DNA of 8,297 nt, taken from assembly GCA_012031335.1 (NCBI GenBank), contig JAAUTT010000161.1, positions 1 to 8,297 of the forward strand. The letters run 5' to 3'. Shown here piece by piece: positions 8,101 through 8,297 of the stretch. Position numbers and translations under genes: made by a program. The notes under the pieces are model-generated. The model made no database searches. It saw only the letters and a program-made list of their open reading frames with translations, and was not told the DNA's origin. Position 1 is the first letter of the stretch. Each line of letters begins with the position of its first letter. The DNA comes from Bacteroidales bacterium. GTDB lineage: Bacteria; Bacteroidota; Bacteroidia; Bacteroidales; JAAUTT01.

Positions 8101-8221
8101 GCGTATTACCGAATTCTTTAAGCAAAAAGAACTTACAGATAAAATTCAGGCTTCGTACCAGCAATATTATCAGCTGTATGCACCACAAATGCAATATGAA
8201 ATGCCTGGTCAAACTGAATAA
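5140..8221 (+). CDS. DUF2723 / GT117 family membrane protein (TMEM260-like putative protein O-mannosyltransferase), two frameshifts
   Basis: This is a large polytopic GT-C-type protein of the inner membrane. The DUF2723 family (PF11028) includes human TMEM260, a protein O-mannosyltransferase. Transfer of a lipid-linked sugar onto exported proteins is therefore a reasonable inference, but the substrate is unknown. The N terminus has a membrane segment (about 9-27), then EPTASFWDCGEFIA (28-41) with acidic residues Asp35 and Glu38 in the first periplasmic loop, where GT-C enzymes keep catalytic carboxylates, and GHPPGAPLF (49-57). About ten further hydrophobic segments reach residue 610 or so. 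A soluble C-terminal part follows, with NGDNDTFPLWY and FKWGGVPDPNVYLDENN blocks and a helical TPR-like end (about 880-1000). The frame breaks at 6903-6904 (GG should be GGG, giving RIPGRSAIAGL) and at 7542 (A should be AA, giving LLAHNNWKRPVYF). The repaired length is about 1027 residues, typical of the family. The start matches relatives. Confidence 0.88.
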
Positions 8222-8227
8222 GCTTTT

Positions 8228-8260
8228 CTTCTCTGAAATCATTAGCTATTTTCAGAGAAG
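8228..8260 (+). terminator. Hairpin downstream of the GT117 gene, probable terminator
   Basis: CTTCTCTGAAA (8228-8238) and TTTCAGAGAAG (8250-8260) form a perfect 11-bp stem with an 11-nt loop, starting 7 nt after the TAA of the GT117 gene. The position fits transcription termination. The plus-strand flank is ACGGCAAAAATATTTATC rather than a clean T run, so this is not a canonical intrinsic terminator. It may act as a 3' stabilising hairpin instead. Confidence 0.5.
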
Positions 8261-8297
8261 ACGGCAAAAATATTTATCTCACTTTTTGATGATGGGG

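Noticed and set aside
1..8297. CRISPR array, tRNA, insertion sequence, phage or defence system
   Set aside because: I found no spaced direct repeats, no tRNA-like cloverleaf, no transposase or integrase motifs and no nuclease or toxin-antitoxin genes in the window.

Overview
The window looks like ordinary chromosomal DNA from a member of the Bacteroidota, most likely Bacteroidales. The evidence is the gene order rplM-rpsI-rpsB with Bacteroidales-type protein sequences, promoter boxes of the TAnnTTTG type, little sign of Shine-Dalgarno sites, and a large DUF2723/GT117 membrane protein of the kind common in this phylum. Base composition is moderately AT-rich throughout, and I see no break in style that would suggest a mobile element, prophage or island.

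Layout. Positions 1-1464, minus strand: ribosomal protein operon rplM (L13), rpsI (S9), rpsB (S2, running off the left edge). A stem-loop with a GCAA tetraloop lies between rpsI and rpsB. Positions 1465-1714: divergent regulatory region with a TATTTTTG box for the ribosomal operon, A/T tracts upstream of it, and a perfect 9-bp inverted repeat that also forms a TAAATTTG box for the next gene. Positions 1715-3802, plus strand: an O-antigen ligase/polymerase-like membrane protein whose stop overlaps the start of an alkyladenine (3-methyladenine) DNA glycosylase gene. Positions 3807-4923, minus strand: a secreted, probably outer-membrane beta-barrel protein of unknown function, convergent with the glycosylase. 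Positions 5140-8221, plus strand: a roughly 1027-residue DUF2723 (GT117, TMEM260-like) membrane glycosyltransferase candidate, followed by a hairpin.

The dominant oddity is that five of the seven genes are broken by single-base indels. I count eight: one each in rpsB and rpsI, and two each in the ligase, the outer-membrane protein and the GT117 gene. Each is repaired by adding or removing one base, most often in a short homopolymer, and the repaired proteins are full length with conserved motifs continuous across each join. Because the affected genes include essential ribosomal proteins, sequencing or assembly error is much more likely than gene decay. Annotated naively, the window would show about a dozen false short genes.

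Together the genes are housekeeping translation, one DNA repair enzyme and three envelope/glycan genes: a polysaccharide ligase, a putative protein O-glycosyltransferase and an outer-membrane protein. I do not see a novel multi-gene system. The items most worth following are the hairpin in the ribosomal operon, the inverted repeat at 1652-1677, and the orphan outer-membrane protein beside the GT117 gene.
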